DNA from: Schistocerca nitens
Lineage: Eukaryota > Arthropoda > Insecta > Orthoptera > Acrididae
Assembly: GCF_023898315.1 (NCBI RefSeq)
Contig: NC_064621.1
Location: 128,152,521 to 128,216,520 of the forward strand
Length of the DNA stretch: 64,000 nucleotides
Direction: 5' to 3'
Shown here: in pieces, positions 53,998 to 64,000 of the stretch
Position numbering within the stretch: position 1 is the stretch's first letter
Layout of the letters: every line of letters begins with the position of its first letter
The notes under the pieces: model-generated
What the model saw: the letters and a program-made list of their open reading frames with translations, nothing else
Databases searched by the model: none
Told to the model about the DNA's origin: nothing
Position numbers and translations under genes: made by a program

Positions 53998-54520
53998 AAA
54001 TTGTAAGAAGAAGATTCTCCTGCTAGGTAGCTCGAGTGGCAGAGGTGTGGGCGAGCAGTTGCTGGAAGCGTTGGGAAGTAAATACTGGGTCACCAGCACT
54101 GTGAAGCCTAGTGCAGGGTAGGCTCAGGTGGCTGTTAACATAGGGGAGTTACGTAGGAATTTTACGAAAGTGGATTAGGTAGTGATTGTGGGAGGAGCAA
54201 GGGGCAGTCTTCATAGGGAAGGGGAATGTGATGAAGGTGGTGACCTGGTAAAGATAGCTACTCAAACTGGTGGCACTAAGGTGCCCTTCGTGTAACTGTT
54301 TCAATGTCATGATCCGCCTCATATTAACGCTGCTATTAGGTGTGCTGGAGAAGGCACTGATGGTGGAGGGCATGGCTCAGATTGCAGTGGTGTCAGTTGA
54401 GTCTATCAGCAGACAGGGTTTCACTAGTCATGACCTTCACCTCAGTAGATACAGTCAGGGAAGGTTGGAAAGGCGTACAGGTGACACTGAAGTTGGCGTT
54501 GGTGGGATCACTCATGGAAA
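53998..54520 (+). pseudogene. SGNH-hydrolase-like domain, probably from a retroelement ORF
   Basis: The reading is KKILLLGSSSGRGVGEQLLE (nucleophile block G-S-S/G-D-S), VTSTVKPSAG, then VVIVGGARGSLHREGE, similar to V-L-V-C-G-G-S-R-D in esterase domains of insect elements. After some breaks there is HDLHLSRYSQGRL, equivalent to the last block with the catalytic His (D-x-L-H-L-N-x-x-G-K). Stops occur near 54120 and 54175. The domain is related in design to the CR1 esterase at 22505 but not the same in sequence. No reverse transcriptase trace follows, so the parent element is unknown. Confidence 0.6.
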
Positions 54521-55564
54521 AATTCCTGTAGTATCTTTACGCACCGAGGTTTATCGCTCTTCGTTTTGTTATGTACATTTGCGATTAAGAGTAATTAATA
54601 TTTTTAGAAAGTATGCAGTGAATTTTTAGTTGCGGTGCGAGCTCTACCTCCGTTCGTACACTGAGAGACGTTCGATTTTCGCTGAGTAAACGTTCGGAAA
54701 TGGGAACGCCGCTACAAGGAACGTCTGAGAACGGAAAGATAAGAAAAGCGCTCGCAGACCTTAAAGACACGCTCTGTGTGGGAGACTTTTTTGCCTTTCC
54801 CGCGGAGCGGCGGGCACCGCGAGGGCCACAGTTTGTGTGTTTTGCAGACTCTGCACTCCCCGCTGCCGGCTGTTTTGCATGTCTTTAGCACAGTTCCTTA
54901 ATCACCGCCGCAAGCGCCCGGCATTAATGCGGAAATTCTCCGCGAGGCACGGCGTCACTGTTTTGTTTTCCCAGCGCCTGCGCCCTCCAACCATTCATTA
55001 ACGTTTATGTCCGCCTTCAGCTTCTGATGTCGCCCCAACGCACGGTTCTGGCGCACCTCCGTATGGGTCTTCCTGATCCGTTTTAGTGATTCAGCAGACC
55101 GTTTCTCTTTCCTCGAGCGCTTTCCACAAGAGAGATTTCCCGTATTTCACGAGTTTCTGGCGCAAATGGGTTGGTTATTGGCTAAACCGCACCATTTGCT
55201 CAGACGCTTGACACAAAGGATGTTCCGAGTGGGGCTGACCCATTAAGCAGACTACTACTTTAATATTCTTGCAATACACTCGTGAAAAACAAAGGGATTT
55301 TTAAAATTTTATACCCTCGATGGTCTTGTAGATGCTGAGGAACATTTCATACTAAATAATCGGATGATTTGTGAAGAATAAGGAGCAACATCTCGCAAGG
55401 GGAATCGAAAGCTTATATCACGTACGAAAAACAGTAGTAACTATAAATAAGATAGAAATCAATCGGGGGGGGGGGGGGGAGTCAGGAGTGTGGTCTCACT
55501 ATCTAAATATCTATGTTCAGAATATCCCTAAAAATTGCAATCCAAATAATTATCCAGAAATTTA
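54521..55564. other. Unassigned region with a GC-rich part and a poly-G run
   Basis: 54780-55170 is GC-rich with CpG-rich phrases (CCCGCGGAGCGGCGGGCACC). A run of about 15 G lies at 55465-55479. No gene is supported. Confidence 0.35.
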
Positions 55565-56898
55565 CGAGGGCGGTTCAGAAAGTAACCTCCGATTGGTCAC
55601 AGTGCGGGTTGTGGGGGGAGTAGCGACGCCATCTGTGCGTTCACGCACTCAACAGGTCAGTCGGCATCAAGCCGTGGTCGAGTGAACGTCGTACCTGCGC
55701 TAGTTAGATTTTGTGGCAGTTTGAAATGTGTGCTGCAATAGAAAACCCCGCCAAATGTGAAGTGCGTGCTGTCATAAGGTTTTTTACAGCCAAAGGATAT
55801 TCTGCAGCAGCTATTCATCGTGAGCTTTGTGCCGTGTACGGACCAAGAGTTATGAGTGAAGGAGTTGTCCGTGAATGGGTACGTTTATTTAAAAGTGGAC
55901 GAGAAAACGTTCATGATGAAGAGAGGAGTGGTAGACCATCATTGGTGACTGACGAACTCGTTCAGACAGTTGATGCAAAAGTTCGTGAAAATCGACGTTT
56001 CTCAATGTCGGAGTTGTCTACTGGTTTTCCACAGATTTCTAAGACTCTCTTGTACGAGATAGTGACAGCAAGATTGGGTTACCGTAAGTTCTGTGCACGA
56101 TGGGTGCCCAAAATTCTTACCGACCACCACAAAACTCAAAGAATCGCCTCTGCATTAGACTTTCTGTCACGTTATGAGGACGAAGGAGAACCATTGTTAA
56201 ACAGAATCGTGACCGGTGACGAAACCTGGATTAAGTACGTGAACCCTGAGACAAAAGAACAATCAAAGATGTGGGCACATTCAAATTCGCCTACCAAACC
56301 AAGAAAAGCCTCGCAAGATTTTTCTGCCAGAAAACTGTTGGCAACGGTGTTTTGGGATGCCAAAGGGGTGTTGTTGGTTGAATTCATGGAACGTGGTACG
56401 ACCATTAATCAAGACGTGTACTGTGAAACAATAAAAAAGTTACGATGGGCTATACAGAACAAACGCCGTGGTATGCTGACTTCTGGTATCGTTTTTTTGC
56501 ACGATAACGCCCGTCCTCACTCTGCTCGCAGAACAACGGCCCTTCTTGAGTCCTTCAAGTGGGACGTTATCAACCATCCACCTTACAGCCCAGACCTGGC
56601 GCCAAGTGATTATCACCTCTTCATGCATTTGAAGAAATGGCTCGGGTCACAGCGGTTTGATGACGACGAAGAGCTCAAAGATGCGGTCACAGGCTGGCTC
56701 CAGGCACAAGCGGGTGATTTTTATGCAGAAGGAATTTCAAAGCTTGTGAAGAGATACGATAAGTGCCTCAATCGCTATGGAGACTATGTAGAAAAATAGT
56801 GCAAAGATGTAGTTGTAAGATGTATATATTAAAATATTTTTGTTTAACTTGGTGTATTTTTTTAAATCAACCGGAGGTTACTTTCTCAACGGCCCTCG
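55565..56898 (+). mobile_element. Mariner transposon, apparently intact (1334 bp)
   Basis: The ends CGAGGGCGGTTCAGAAAGT (left) and the complement CGAGGGCCGTTGAGAAAGT (right) form the inverted repeats, which continue AACCTCCG on the left and AACCTCCGG on the right. TA lies on both sides (55563-55564 and 56899-56900). A single long frame fills the interior. Confidence 0.95.
55726..56799 (+). CDS. Mariner transposase (DD34D, 357 aa, intact)
   Basis: The start chosen is the Met of MCAAIENPAKCEVRAVIRFF, as relatives begin just before E-N-P-A-K-C-E-V-R; another Met lies five codons upstream. The helix-turn-helix covers about residues 5-110, with VVREWVRLFKSGRENVHDE. CARWVPKILTDHHK is the linker motif (W-V-P-H-x-L in most mariners). 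Catalytic blocks: IVTGDETWIKY (first Asp), VFLHDNARPHSAR (second Asp) and PPYSPDLAPSDYHLF (third Asp), with 34 residues between the last two. No stop or frameshift is seen. It may still be active, depending on expression and the inverted repeats. Confidence 0.95.
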   Translation: MCAAIENPAKCEVRAVIRFFTAKGYSAAAIHRELCAVYGPRVMSEGVVREWVRLFKSGRENVHDEERSGRPSLVTDELVQTVDAKVRENRRFSMSELSTGFPQISKTLLYEIVTARLGYRKFCARWVPKILTDHHKTQRIASALDFLSRYEDEGEPLLNRIVTGDETWIKYVNPETKEQSKMWAHSNSPTKPRKASQDFSARKLLATVFWDAKGVLLVEFMERGTTINQDVYCETIKKLRWAIQNKRRGMLTSGIVFLHDNARPHSARRTTALLESFKWDVINHPPYSPDLAPSDYHLFMHLKKWLGSQRFDDDEELKDAVTGWLQAQAGDFYAEGISKLVKRYDKCLNRYGDYVEK

Positions 56899-56939
56899 TA
56901 TTTAGATACACATACAAATTTAAGTCCATTACTGATAAA

Positions 56940-57144
56940 GTCAAAAAATGTCAAATGTGTGTGAAATCTTATGGGACTTAACTGTTAAGGTCATCAGTCA
57001 CTAAGCTTACACACTACTTAACCTAAATTATCCTAAGGACGAACACACAGACCCATGCCCGAGGGAGGACTCGAACCTCCGCCGGGATCAGCCGCACAGT
57101 CCACGACTGCAGCGCCTTAGACCGCTCGGCTAATCCTGCGCGGC
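56940..57144 (-). mobile_element. tRNA-derived SINE, family C
   Basis: On the minus strand the head is GGATTAGCCGAGCGGTCTAA then GGCGCTGCAGTCGTGGACTG, with box B GGTTCGAGTCCTCC. The body (CGTCCTTAGGATAATTTAGG, AGTGACTGATGACCTTAAC, TTAAGTCCCATAAGATTTC) is like family A but distinct. The target repeat is ACTGATAAA at 56931-56939 and 57145-57153. It lies 41 bp beyond the mariner. Confidence 0.93.
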
Positions 57145-57153
57145 ACTGATAAA

Positions 57154-59164
57154 ATAATAATAGAAGAAATTAATGATAAGCGTGACTTAATAACAGAGGT
57201 CTGGTACGAAACAAAGTTTAAATATCATTACATTAGACGAAATTTACTGCCTTTCAAGTCAAATACCCAATACGATCTAAAATATACGAAATAACTGAAC
57301 AGGTGTCACATTTTAAATACTGTGGCTGCGACACGAGTTGTTGTTATTATAATATAGATGAAAAGCTGCACAGATTTCAAGCGTTCTCGTGAACAATAAA
57401 AAGAAATCATAACTAGAAAACACGAATGATGCTTACGTTAAATATTAGAAAACTACGGTAACAGCATTACCGTTGTACGGAAGCGAGCGTTGGATAAATA
57501 TAGATAAGAGGTTGTTGAGGGGAGTTAGGGCTTGCACAAGAAAATATTTGGTGAAGACTGAAATCTTTCGAAATTGATTGATTGTACATACTGTTAATGA
57601 GGAAACATGTGAATGCAGTGACAGGTGAAAACAGCATGTGAAGCAGAGAAATAGATTTATCAAGAAAACGATGCACATAACCTTTGTAAAAACTTAACAG
57701 GCAAGTTTTGAACCTTGTAAGACGACAACGACGGCCCTTTTCATACGGCAAGCAGTATGTGCATACAAACACAAACATGCGTTGCTCAGAGAGCATTCGG
57801 TTTCGTTCTGTCTATCCCTACTATACGGTAACATCTGTGGCGTAACTGAAACTTTTGCAGTTCATGTCTTTAGTTGTTGATGGTTACTTGATTTTCTTTG
57901 GAAGTCAATAACGTTTTACCATATGTAAAAACCTCTCTCTTCCCAGATAAGCACATTCGAAGGGTTTCACAGCAATATGATTTGCAATATTATGTATCGC
58001 TCAGATTTTGATGAGTCTTTGGCTGATTTACAACCAAGGGACTACGGTACGACCAAGACTTTCATTAACATTGTTTCGTCAAATAATTCCGTATCGTGTG
58101 CTACTATACCACTGCTTAGAGCAAAGCGACTTTCCTGCGAATATTTCAAAGAAGCACACGAGACAGAGTCATTCTAACCAATGGCGTGCCAAGACGTCGA
58201 CGAGAGTTCCAATAAGAGAGGTCGAATAGAAGTGACGATGGCGGGCAGCGCTAGATGCCACTTGTATACCTCTTTACTTTGGACACAGTGAGTTACTTCT
58301 TACATTGTTGATAGAAATCAACATGTCCTCCTGTGCTTTATTGCGCTTATGAAGATTAAACAGATATTACAATAAGTTTCCAACACCGTTGATGACCGGA
58401 GGAACACTTTAAATACGACGGAGGCAGGAATTTCGTCATTTCTTTTCAAAATTCATAATCAATACAATCGTCCATATTCAAGAGGAGGAATGGTGACGAC
58501 TGATACGGTGTGAGCACAAATTGTGATTAGAAGAGTATTCAATCTCAGTTCTGTGAATTAACGTATTCACCCAAAGAAGCGTTTCAGAAGGTTATCTTTC
58601 ATCATAAGGTATGGTACAATGAATAACTGAACGTCAGCTTTTGTACGTGTAGACTTTTGGAGACAGCAGGACGAGTGATATCCCGCAACGTGGCTAGGTA
58701 CGGCGTTAAGTCGTGACGTATCGTCTGCAACAGCCTAACTCCCCTACCGTCTTTTCTCGTATTACAATTTTTGTTCCACATATGATTTTCCATGGAAGGC
58801 TCCAAAAGTTCCTTTCTGACGCGTTTACGAAAATAGTTTAATAATGCACCTTGTGCGTGTACATGACAGTGGAAGCATCTGAAACGTCCCATGGGGCAAA
58901 AATTTAAGTCACTGTCCCAGAGTCAAATTTCCGTGTATAAATCCGCATCATACGTCATTTTATTTTACAAGTGAGTTGATGTTTTAAATATGTGACATCT
59001 GGCGTGTAAAACCATAAATCCTTATTAATTGGCTTTATTAGTTTCAGATTATTCAGCCAAAGACTAATGAAAAAGTCAAAACCAAAACAGAAATTATTAA
59101 TTTCTCCATAACAGTAGGGGGAATTTGTTTTCTTTTTTAAGAAAAGCTAATTTTGCATTCATTT
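57154..59164. other. Unassigned AT-rich sequence
   Basis: Several short frames on both strands (for example 57467-57796 and 58602-58892, both minus) have no recognisable domain. Confidence 0.4.
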
Positions 59165-60755
59165 CTGAATCTACATCTAGGTAAACACCAACAACTACAT
59201 TCTGCATACTATATCTTGCATAACACTCTGAAGTGTGTCAAGAAAGAACGTACATTATAACAGTTTTTACGGTTTTTTCCTCTCCATAATATATAGTGCG
59301 GTTTCAATGATATATTAAAAGCATCTGTGTATATTGTAATTGAACTGACCTTGTTCTCAAGATCCCAGCACAGGGGGTTGTAGAATGTTGTTAGAGTTAC
59401 CATTTAAAGCCGGTTGTTGGAAATCTGTGAGGAGGCTTTCCCGGGAGAGTTTATACCTATCATCAGGAGTCTGCAATCGAACAAATAAACATATGTGCAT
59501 TTACATTCCCGCTCGTCATACCTGGTATGGATCCCACACCCTTGAGCGAAATTCTAGGATCGGTGGCATGAGTGTAAGCAATCTCATTTGGAGACTGATT
59601 TCGTTCCCTCAGTATTCCGTCAATAAACCGAAGTCTGGCATCTGCTTTACTCATTATTGAGCTTATGCAATCATTCCATTTTGTTTCCTGCCAAATCATA
59701 CATCAACGTAATCGTATGAACTAACAAATTACTACTGTGGCTCATTCATATTAAAGTCACAGGATATTACTGTTTCCGTTTTGTGAATTCCAAAATTTTG
59801 CATTTATGAATATTTAAATGAAGACACCAGTCGCAGAACCACTTTAAAATCTTATAAGAACTAACCGAATACTTACGTAGCTTTTTCAGACAGTACTTAA
59901 TTAGAAGTGCTTGAAGTGCGAAAAGTCTGAGGGTACTATTAATATTGTCCTCAAGTTCATTGACACACAGCATGAACGGCAAGGGTCGGAACACTCTTCC
60001 CTGGAATACCCCCCAAGTTATTGCTACATATGTCGATTGGGTAGGTCACGTGAGAAAATTACTTGTTGGGTTTACCATGATTGATTTTTCCGGAATCCAT
60101 TCTAGTTGGCAGAGGTCATTCTGTTCGAAACACCTCATTATGTTTCAGCACAGAATATGAACTAATATTCTACCATAAATGGATGTCAAGCGTATTGGAC
60201 AGTAGTTTTGTTGGTCACTTCTGCTGCCCTTCTTGTAGACGGGGGTGACTCACTTTTTTCCAACTACTGGGCATGGTTTATTGTCTGAGAGATTTACGAT
60301 GGATTATGGATAAACAAAAGAGCTAACTCAGCCATAGATTCAGTACAGAATCTGATAGGTTTTTCATTGGACCCTGGAGCTCTTTTCAGTTTTAATGATT
60401 TCATCTGTTTCCTTACGCCCCTAACACTTACATTCATCTTTTAAGTGATACAAGAATTAAACTGGGGAAATACTCCTGACTTTTCCTTTGCAAACGAACA
60501 TTTGAAACAGTTACACATTTTTGCTTTTGTCTTGCTATTCCCATATTAACTTCCTGTTTCATCCACGAGTGACTGGATACTATGTCTGGTGCCACCAACA
60601 GCCGTTTTGCATAACTCTATTTTCTTTCACTTTTATGAAAGGTCATTTGACAATATTCTGCTGCAGTACTCATTGAAAGCTTCGTGTATATCTCTCTAGA
60701 TGGCTAAATGTGCTGCATTTACCATCATCCTATCTACAGCACTACCTTTTGTTTT
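59165..60755 (-). pseudogene. CR1-like LINE on the minus strand, decayed
   Basis: The right end in its own sense, TGTAGTTGTTGGTGTTTACC then TAGATGTAGATTCAG, lies near 59165-59205 as the CR1 tail. Going up the minus strand one finds MSKADARLRFIDGILRERN (59650-59590), HLNIHKCKILEF (about 59800), STLRLFALQALL in place of the L-F-A-D-D box (about 59930), then TPVYKKGSRSDQQNYCPIRL (about 60250-60190). Upstream the thumb-like frames can be followed to about 60740. It is frameshifted and has lost the catalytic Asp pair. Confidence 0.75.
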
Positions 60756-60756
60756 A

Positions 60757-61356
60757 CAAAGGTTGTCAAGAAAGTAAGTTCCGATTAGTCACGAAGTGGA
60801 ATCCACAGTGAAAAGCCGATGAAACTTCACGCAAATGTGTTGGGCAGCGTCCATCGATTGTGTCATGTTCCACGTTGCAGCTCTGAGCAAACAGAAGCAT
60901 ATAAAAAGGCCAATAAAATAGTGTCTCCCACCAAACAAAGTTGTCTGCCGAGAGTATTCGCCTGACTGCATGCAACCCCACATAACATAACTGTCACACA
61001 TTTACTTCTTCACAATTCTCGGCTGCATGCTGAAGGGGCAATGAAGACCCTTCTGTAGCGTTTTTGATGGGATGTGTTTTGTCAGCCGCAACACGACACG
61101 GACATGACTCCCTCCAAGTTTCATCTCTGCTCACATCAACCACTGGCTGTCAAGAGATAACATGCGGAAAGCACAGGAGGTTGTTTTCTGTGACGAGATC
61201 TTCGTAAATTGATTCAACGTTACGACATATGTCTAAGTCAAAGTGGCAACTATGTAAGGAAGTAGCTGGGAGGTGTAGCTAACTGTTACAAATAATATGT
61301 TTCTGATTTTCACTGTGGTTTACATTTCACGACCAATTGCAACTTTCTGGCGAACA
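60757..61356. mobile_element. Mariner deletion derivative with about 55-bp inverted repeats
   Basis: The left part, GGTTGTCAAGAAAGTAAGTT, with GTGGAATCCACAGTGAAAA, has an inverted partner at 61300-61356 (TTTTCACTGTGGTTTACAT and GCAACTTTCTGGCGAAC). Between them are scraps that resemble a mariner with this terminus, in no open frame. It lies at the upstream border of the CR1 remnant. TA is found next to the left end. Confidence 0.65.
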
Positions 61357-62639
61357 CTAGTACAAATATTATGCAGTAAGCTCCGCTTTTTTATAGCGAC
61401 TATATACCACGGAAACTCACTCTCACCATGAACTGTCCTACTAGCAGTATATATATCCAGTACATGAGTAACTGTCATTTAGATTAGTCAGATTGCGTTG
61501 CGCTTGTATATTGTGGGTAATAAATGAATGGGTTAAGTTTGTATTGTCTTTCCCAGGGAAAATTCCATAGGTCAGTGTTGAAATCATAAACATAAGTAAC
61601 GAGACAGTAGGTTTAGTTTCACTCAGCAGTTTAAGTAAACACAAAGAAGTTTCATCTACTGAGTTATTTCAGTAGACACAAATTAAGAAGTTTCAAGTGT
61701 GATATACACAGAATGTAAGTCACTTTATTATGGACTTGTAGCAGTATTCAGTTCTCTTTTGTACTGCAAAAACTTTTAGTAAGTTGCCTGTTGATGAAGA
61801 CAAGAAGGGCGCTGATGACCTCGAAATTGGTCGACCATAATATCCAAACACACACAAGAAGACAAAACATTTCGTATATGTATACCCAGTAAATCAAAAC
61901 TAAATTAAGAGTAGCTACCATATAAGCACATCTCCAAAAATTGAGCTATCTGTAGCAACTTCATGTTCAAAATCTACGTTAAGAATTTAGGGCATAATAG
62001 TCTGATTGAAAAAAGTTTTTAATCTGACAATGCACAAATAATTTTTCTTTAAATGTGTTGATAGAGTTCCACAATCGGAAAAAGTACGTCAATATAGCAA
62101 ACGGAAAGACAGGAACCAATTTTGTTTTCAAGGGTTTGTAGTCCATCAGCAGATACAAATACAAACAAAATGTGGACACATGTGTAAAAAGTTACAAGTG
62201 TACCTTATTAGTTCTTTGTGCAGATCGTCTTGATTCCTGGGTCTGAATTTCAGGTACACGTAAGTTCCCTACATTTCCTTCTTATGTACACAATTAACTT
62301 GCTTGAAAACAGCTGTCTGCACATACTATTGCCTGCACATGTATGTGCTAATATGCAGCACATGAGTAGCAATGTTTTAGTTTTCTTAATAGTATCAGTT
62401 TATGTGTATGGACTAAGACATTCACGTGAAATGATAGTTAAAAGACAGAGGTACAAAATGGCCTCACAGATATTCCATAAAGGAATCTCATTACTTTCTT
62501 TCACGATAGCTGCAATGGAACATTTCTGTATGTGTTTATTGTGTTTATTGTGTGTGTGCGTGTGTGCGTATGTGTGTGTGTACACCGAGAGGTTGAATGG
62601 TCCATTGTAGCCAAGAGGATGTATATGAGCGGAGCAGAG
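61357..62639. other. Unassigned region with a possible SINE tail
   Basis: Near 61808-61830, GGGCGCTGATGACCTCGAAA resembles the tail of another orthopteran SINE, but no head is seen. A GT-rich microsatellite lies at 62536-62582. No gene is supported. Confidence 0.35.
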
Positions 62640-63085
62640 ACGAATGGAAAAATATTCTAGCGACGACAAGTGGTGCACATGCGACAATCTGCCGACTTAA
62701 ACCACTCTGAAAAAAGCCCGATTGTTGTGGCCCAATACCTGGGAGCATCTCAGAAACGGCGAAGCCGGTCGACTGTTCGCGTCCTACTGTTGTGGGCATC
62801 TGTGGAAAGTGGTTGAAGAATGCTGAAACCACGAATAGGCGACAAGAACTTGGACGTCCATACCTCATCCCAGAACATAGGGATCGAAGGTTTGCCCGCG
62901 GGATAGGCGGCGATCTGTGGCAGATCTGACGACAGATCACAGTGATGGTACAGGCACAAGTGTTTGGAGCAACGGTTCAGGGCGCAGTGTTGAACATGGT
63001 GTCCTGCGGCAGAGGACCCCTACGTGTTCCCACGTTAACCCTACAACATTGTCAATTATGATTACAGTGGGCGCTGAATCATAGA
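62640..63085 (+). pseudogene. Tc1-like transposase N-terminal fragment
   Basis: Broken frames give HATICRLKPL, then a helix-turn-helix segment, CGKWLKNAETTNRRQELGRP, then blocks equivalent to the second DNA-binding domain (RRFARGIGGDLWQ) and RGPLRVPTLTLQHCQL. This is the order of a Tc1 N-terminal half up to the P-L-T-x-x-H-R-x-x-R-L-Q-W-A region at about 63060-63075, after which the trace stops. The catalytic domain is absent. I recognise the sequence as a common locust Tc1 family. Confidence 0.7.
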
Positions 63086-63339
63086 CATTTTACTATAGAG
63101 ATTTTAATACTCTGTCTTCGATCTACTAGTCTTGTTGTGTTCTTACAACAGGACAATAACTTTGTATAGTGGAGCAGTGAAACAGTTATAATACTGACAC
63201 TACAAGAAAAGGACCTCATGATCACATATGGACCTCTCCTGCAGTGTTCTGATTAATATGTTGAGAGCTACAGAAGTCTGCTTAAAGTACCTGGTTGTGA
63301 AATTCCCATTATTTATTCATTCTCATTTATTCGTGTTCC

Positions 63340-63608
63340 ATATCCACTTTCAAGAGCATGAAATTCTTCGGGAAATAAAAATTTCAGATGAGAGAGAGGA
63401 CAATTATCAAGTCTCTCCTTCTAAAAACCACGTTTTAATCCGGGTGCAGTCTCACATGCCACTGCCAGACCGTCGTTCCTACTTCTCTAAAGAAGAGAAC
63501 AGACTTGTAGGTCCAGAAGGGAAAAAGCTGAAGCTTGAATATGAGCAGCTAGCAGAAGCATTGCAGTGTAGTCTATATGCTCCAAACGGCCAAACGGAAA
63601 CACGATAG
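63340..63608 (+). CDS. Open frame of unknown function, possible host exon
   Basis: The last part of a 126-codon frame reads HEILREIKISDEREDNYQVS, then QSHMPLPDRRSYFSKEENRL, GPEGKKLKLEYEQL and AEALQCSLYAPNGQTETR, with the stop at 63606-63608. Composition is balanced, hydrophilic and unlike the AT-driven random frames around it. A pyrimidine-rich stretch precedes it (63305-63350) and AG dinucleotides near 63351-63356 could serve as an acceptor. I recognise no domain and no transposon motif. If real it would be the 3' terminal exon of a host gene. It could equally be a piece of an unknown element. Confidence 0.3.
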
Positions 63609-64000
63609 CCAAAAATTTCGAATCTTCGATATGTACTGAGAAAAGTTGCTTATACATGAAGAAACAAGGATAGTGAAAATGCGCCTCAAATATTTTGCTG
63701 TATATTTAATTCTATTCCTTGAGCTGGATTTTGAGTAGTTAAACATTTCCTCCCCACGTTTCATTTTTACTTCTTTCTTGGTTTGTCTGGCTTGTATCGT
63801 ACATTGCGTTCTTTCCACTTTTGTTTTGATTCTTTGTTCAACAACAGAGGCACTTCTGTATCATGTTTGTCAGGCAGCTCTCTGAAAACTGGCTTTATAA
63901 TATCCAAAGCAATTTACAGAATCCTGTGGTGTCGTTTATGAACTTCCTTGAAATGATACGATTTTTCCACAGACTGCGATATCATATATATGGTCCATTT
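63609..64000. other. Unassigned AT-rich sequence to the window end
   Basis: No further coding trace is seen. The minus frame 63573-63818 is charged but short and lacks a motif. If 63340-63608 is an exon, this would be its 3' untranslated region or downstream DNA. Confidence 0.35.

Noticed and set aside
11651..57144. tRNA genes at the box A/B motifs of the SINE heads
   Set aside because: Each lies at the start of a SINE body with target duplications; the acceptor stems do not close, so they are tRNA-derived repeats and not tRNA genes.
62545..62940. Minus-strand 131-codon frame
   Set aside because: It is antisense to a Tc1 N-terminal fragment and partly a translation of a GT repeat.
1..64000. 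CRISPR array, bacterial operon, phage or plasmid features
   Set aside because: No regularly spaced short repeats, no ribosome-binding sites ahead of frames, and clear eukaryotic SINEs, LINEs and a predicted spliceosomal intron.

Overview
This window looks like transposon-rich intergenic or intronic DNA from an insect. The best guess is an orthopteran such as Schistocerca. The reasons are an AT-rich background, tRNA-derived SINEs of the type I know from locust genomes, abundant CR1, RTE and Penelope retroelements, and many Tc1/mariner DNA transposons. I see no operon, ribosome-binding site, CRISPR array or functional tRNA/rRNA gene. I recognise no complete host gene; one short frame near the right edge (about 63340-63605) might be a host exon. 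The species call is from memory of these repeats and was not tested by search.

Layout. 570-2000: decayed non-LTR retrotransposon. 2820-4190: relic with THAP/P-element-like fragments. 4200-4960 (-): Penelope remnant. 5160-5517: RTE 3' end. 6790-11110: an old Tc1-like element split by a DD41D-type mariner with long inverted repeats and by an intact Tc1-like copy (copy 1). 11390-12840: GC-rich block with two SINEs and a dispersed repeat. 13000-17860: mostly unassigned, with a hairpin element at 16856-17115. 17870-19650: Penelope element split by a mariner derivative and a SINE. 20580-21217: foldback plus tandem duplication. 22008-26312: a head-variant SINE, then a near-complete CR1 holding two SINEs. 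26460-27195: I-clade LINE tail. 27310-28530 (-): Tc1. 30340-31830: RTE tails. 33001-34422: Tc1-like copy 2. 36150-37405: CR1. 39095-43560: nested SINEs, a palindromic mariner, a Tc1 and a tRNA-headed SINE. 42985-47485 (-): RTE-like LINE split by a 3.1-kb intron-bearing DNA element. 48720-50690 (-): Tc1 split by a TTAA-flanked element. 50846-52253: Tc1-like copy 3. 52950-53915: hAT remnant. 53998-54520: orphan SGNH-hydrolase-like domain. 55565-56898: intact mariner. 59165-60755 (-): CR1. 60757-61356: mariner derivative. 62640-63085: Tc1 fragment.

The strongest candidate for something undescribed is 43988-47123. It has imperfect terminal inverted repeats, an acidic first exon, a GTAAGT...TTTTAG intron, and a long coding exon with a D-x-C-G-x-Q-N-K-N signature. 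It splits a recognisable reverse transcriptase, so it behaved as a mobile element, but I cannot place it in a named superfamily. Also notable are three almost identical Tc1-like copies, all with open transposases and a D-to-E spacing of 32 residues, and a mariner turned into a nearly perfect 487-bp inverted repeat.

Almost every coding trace belongs to a mobile element, so the genes do not form a pathway. The nesting gives a relative history: LINEs and old Tc1 elements first, then mariners and the unknown element, then SINEs and the three Tc1-like copies last.
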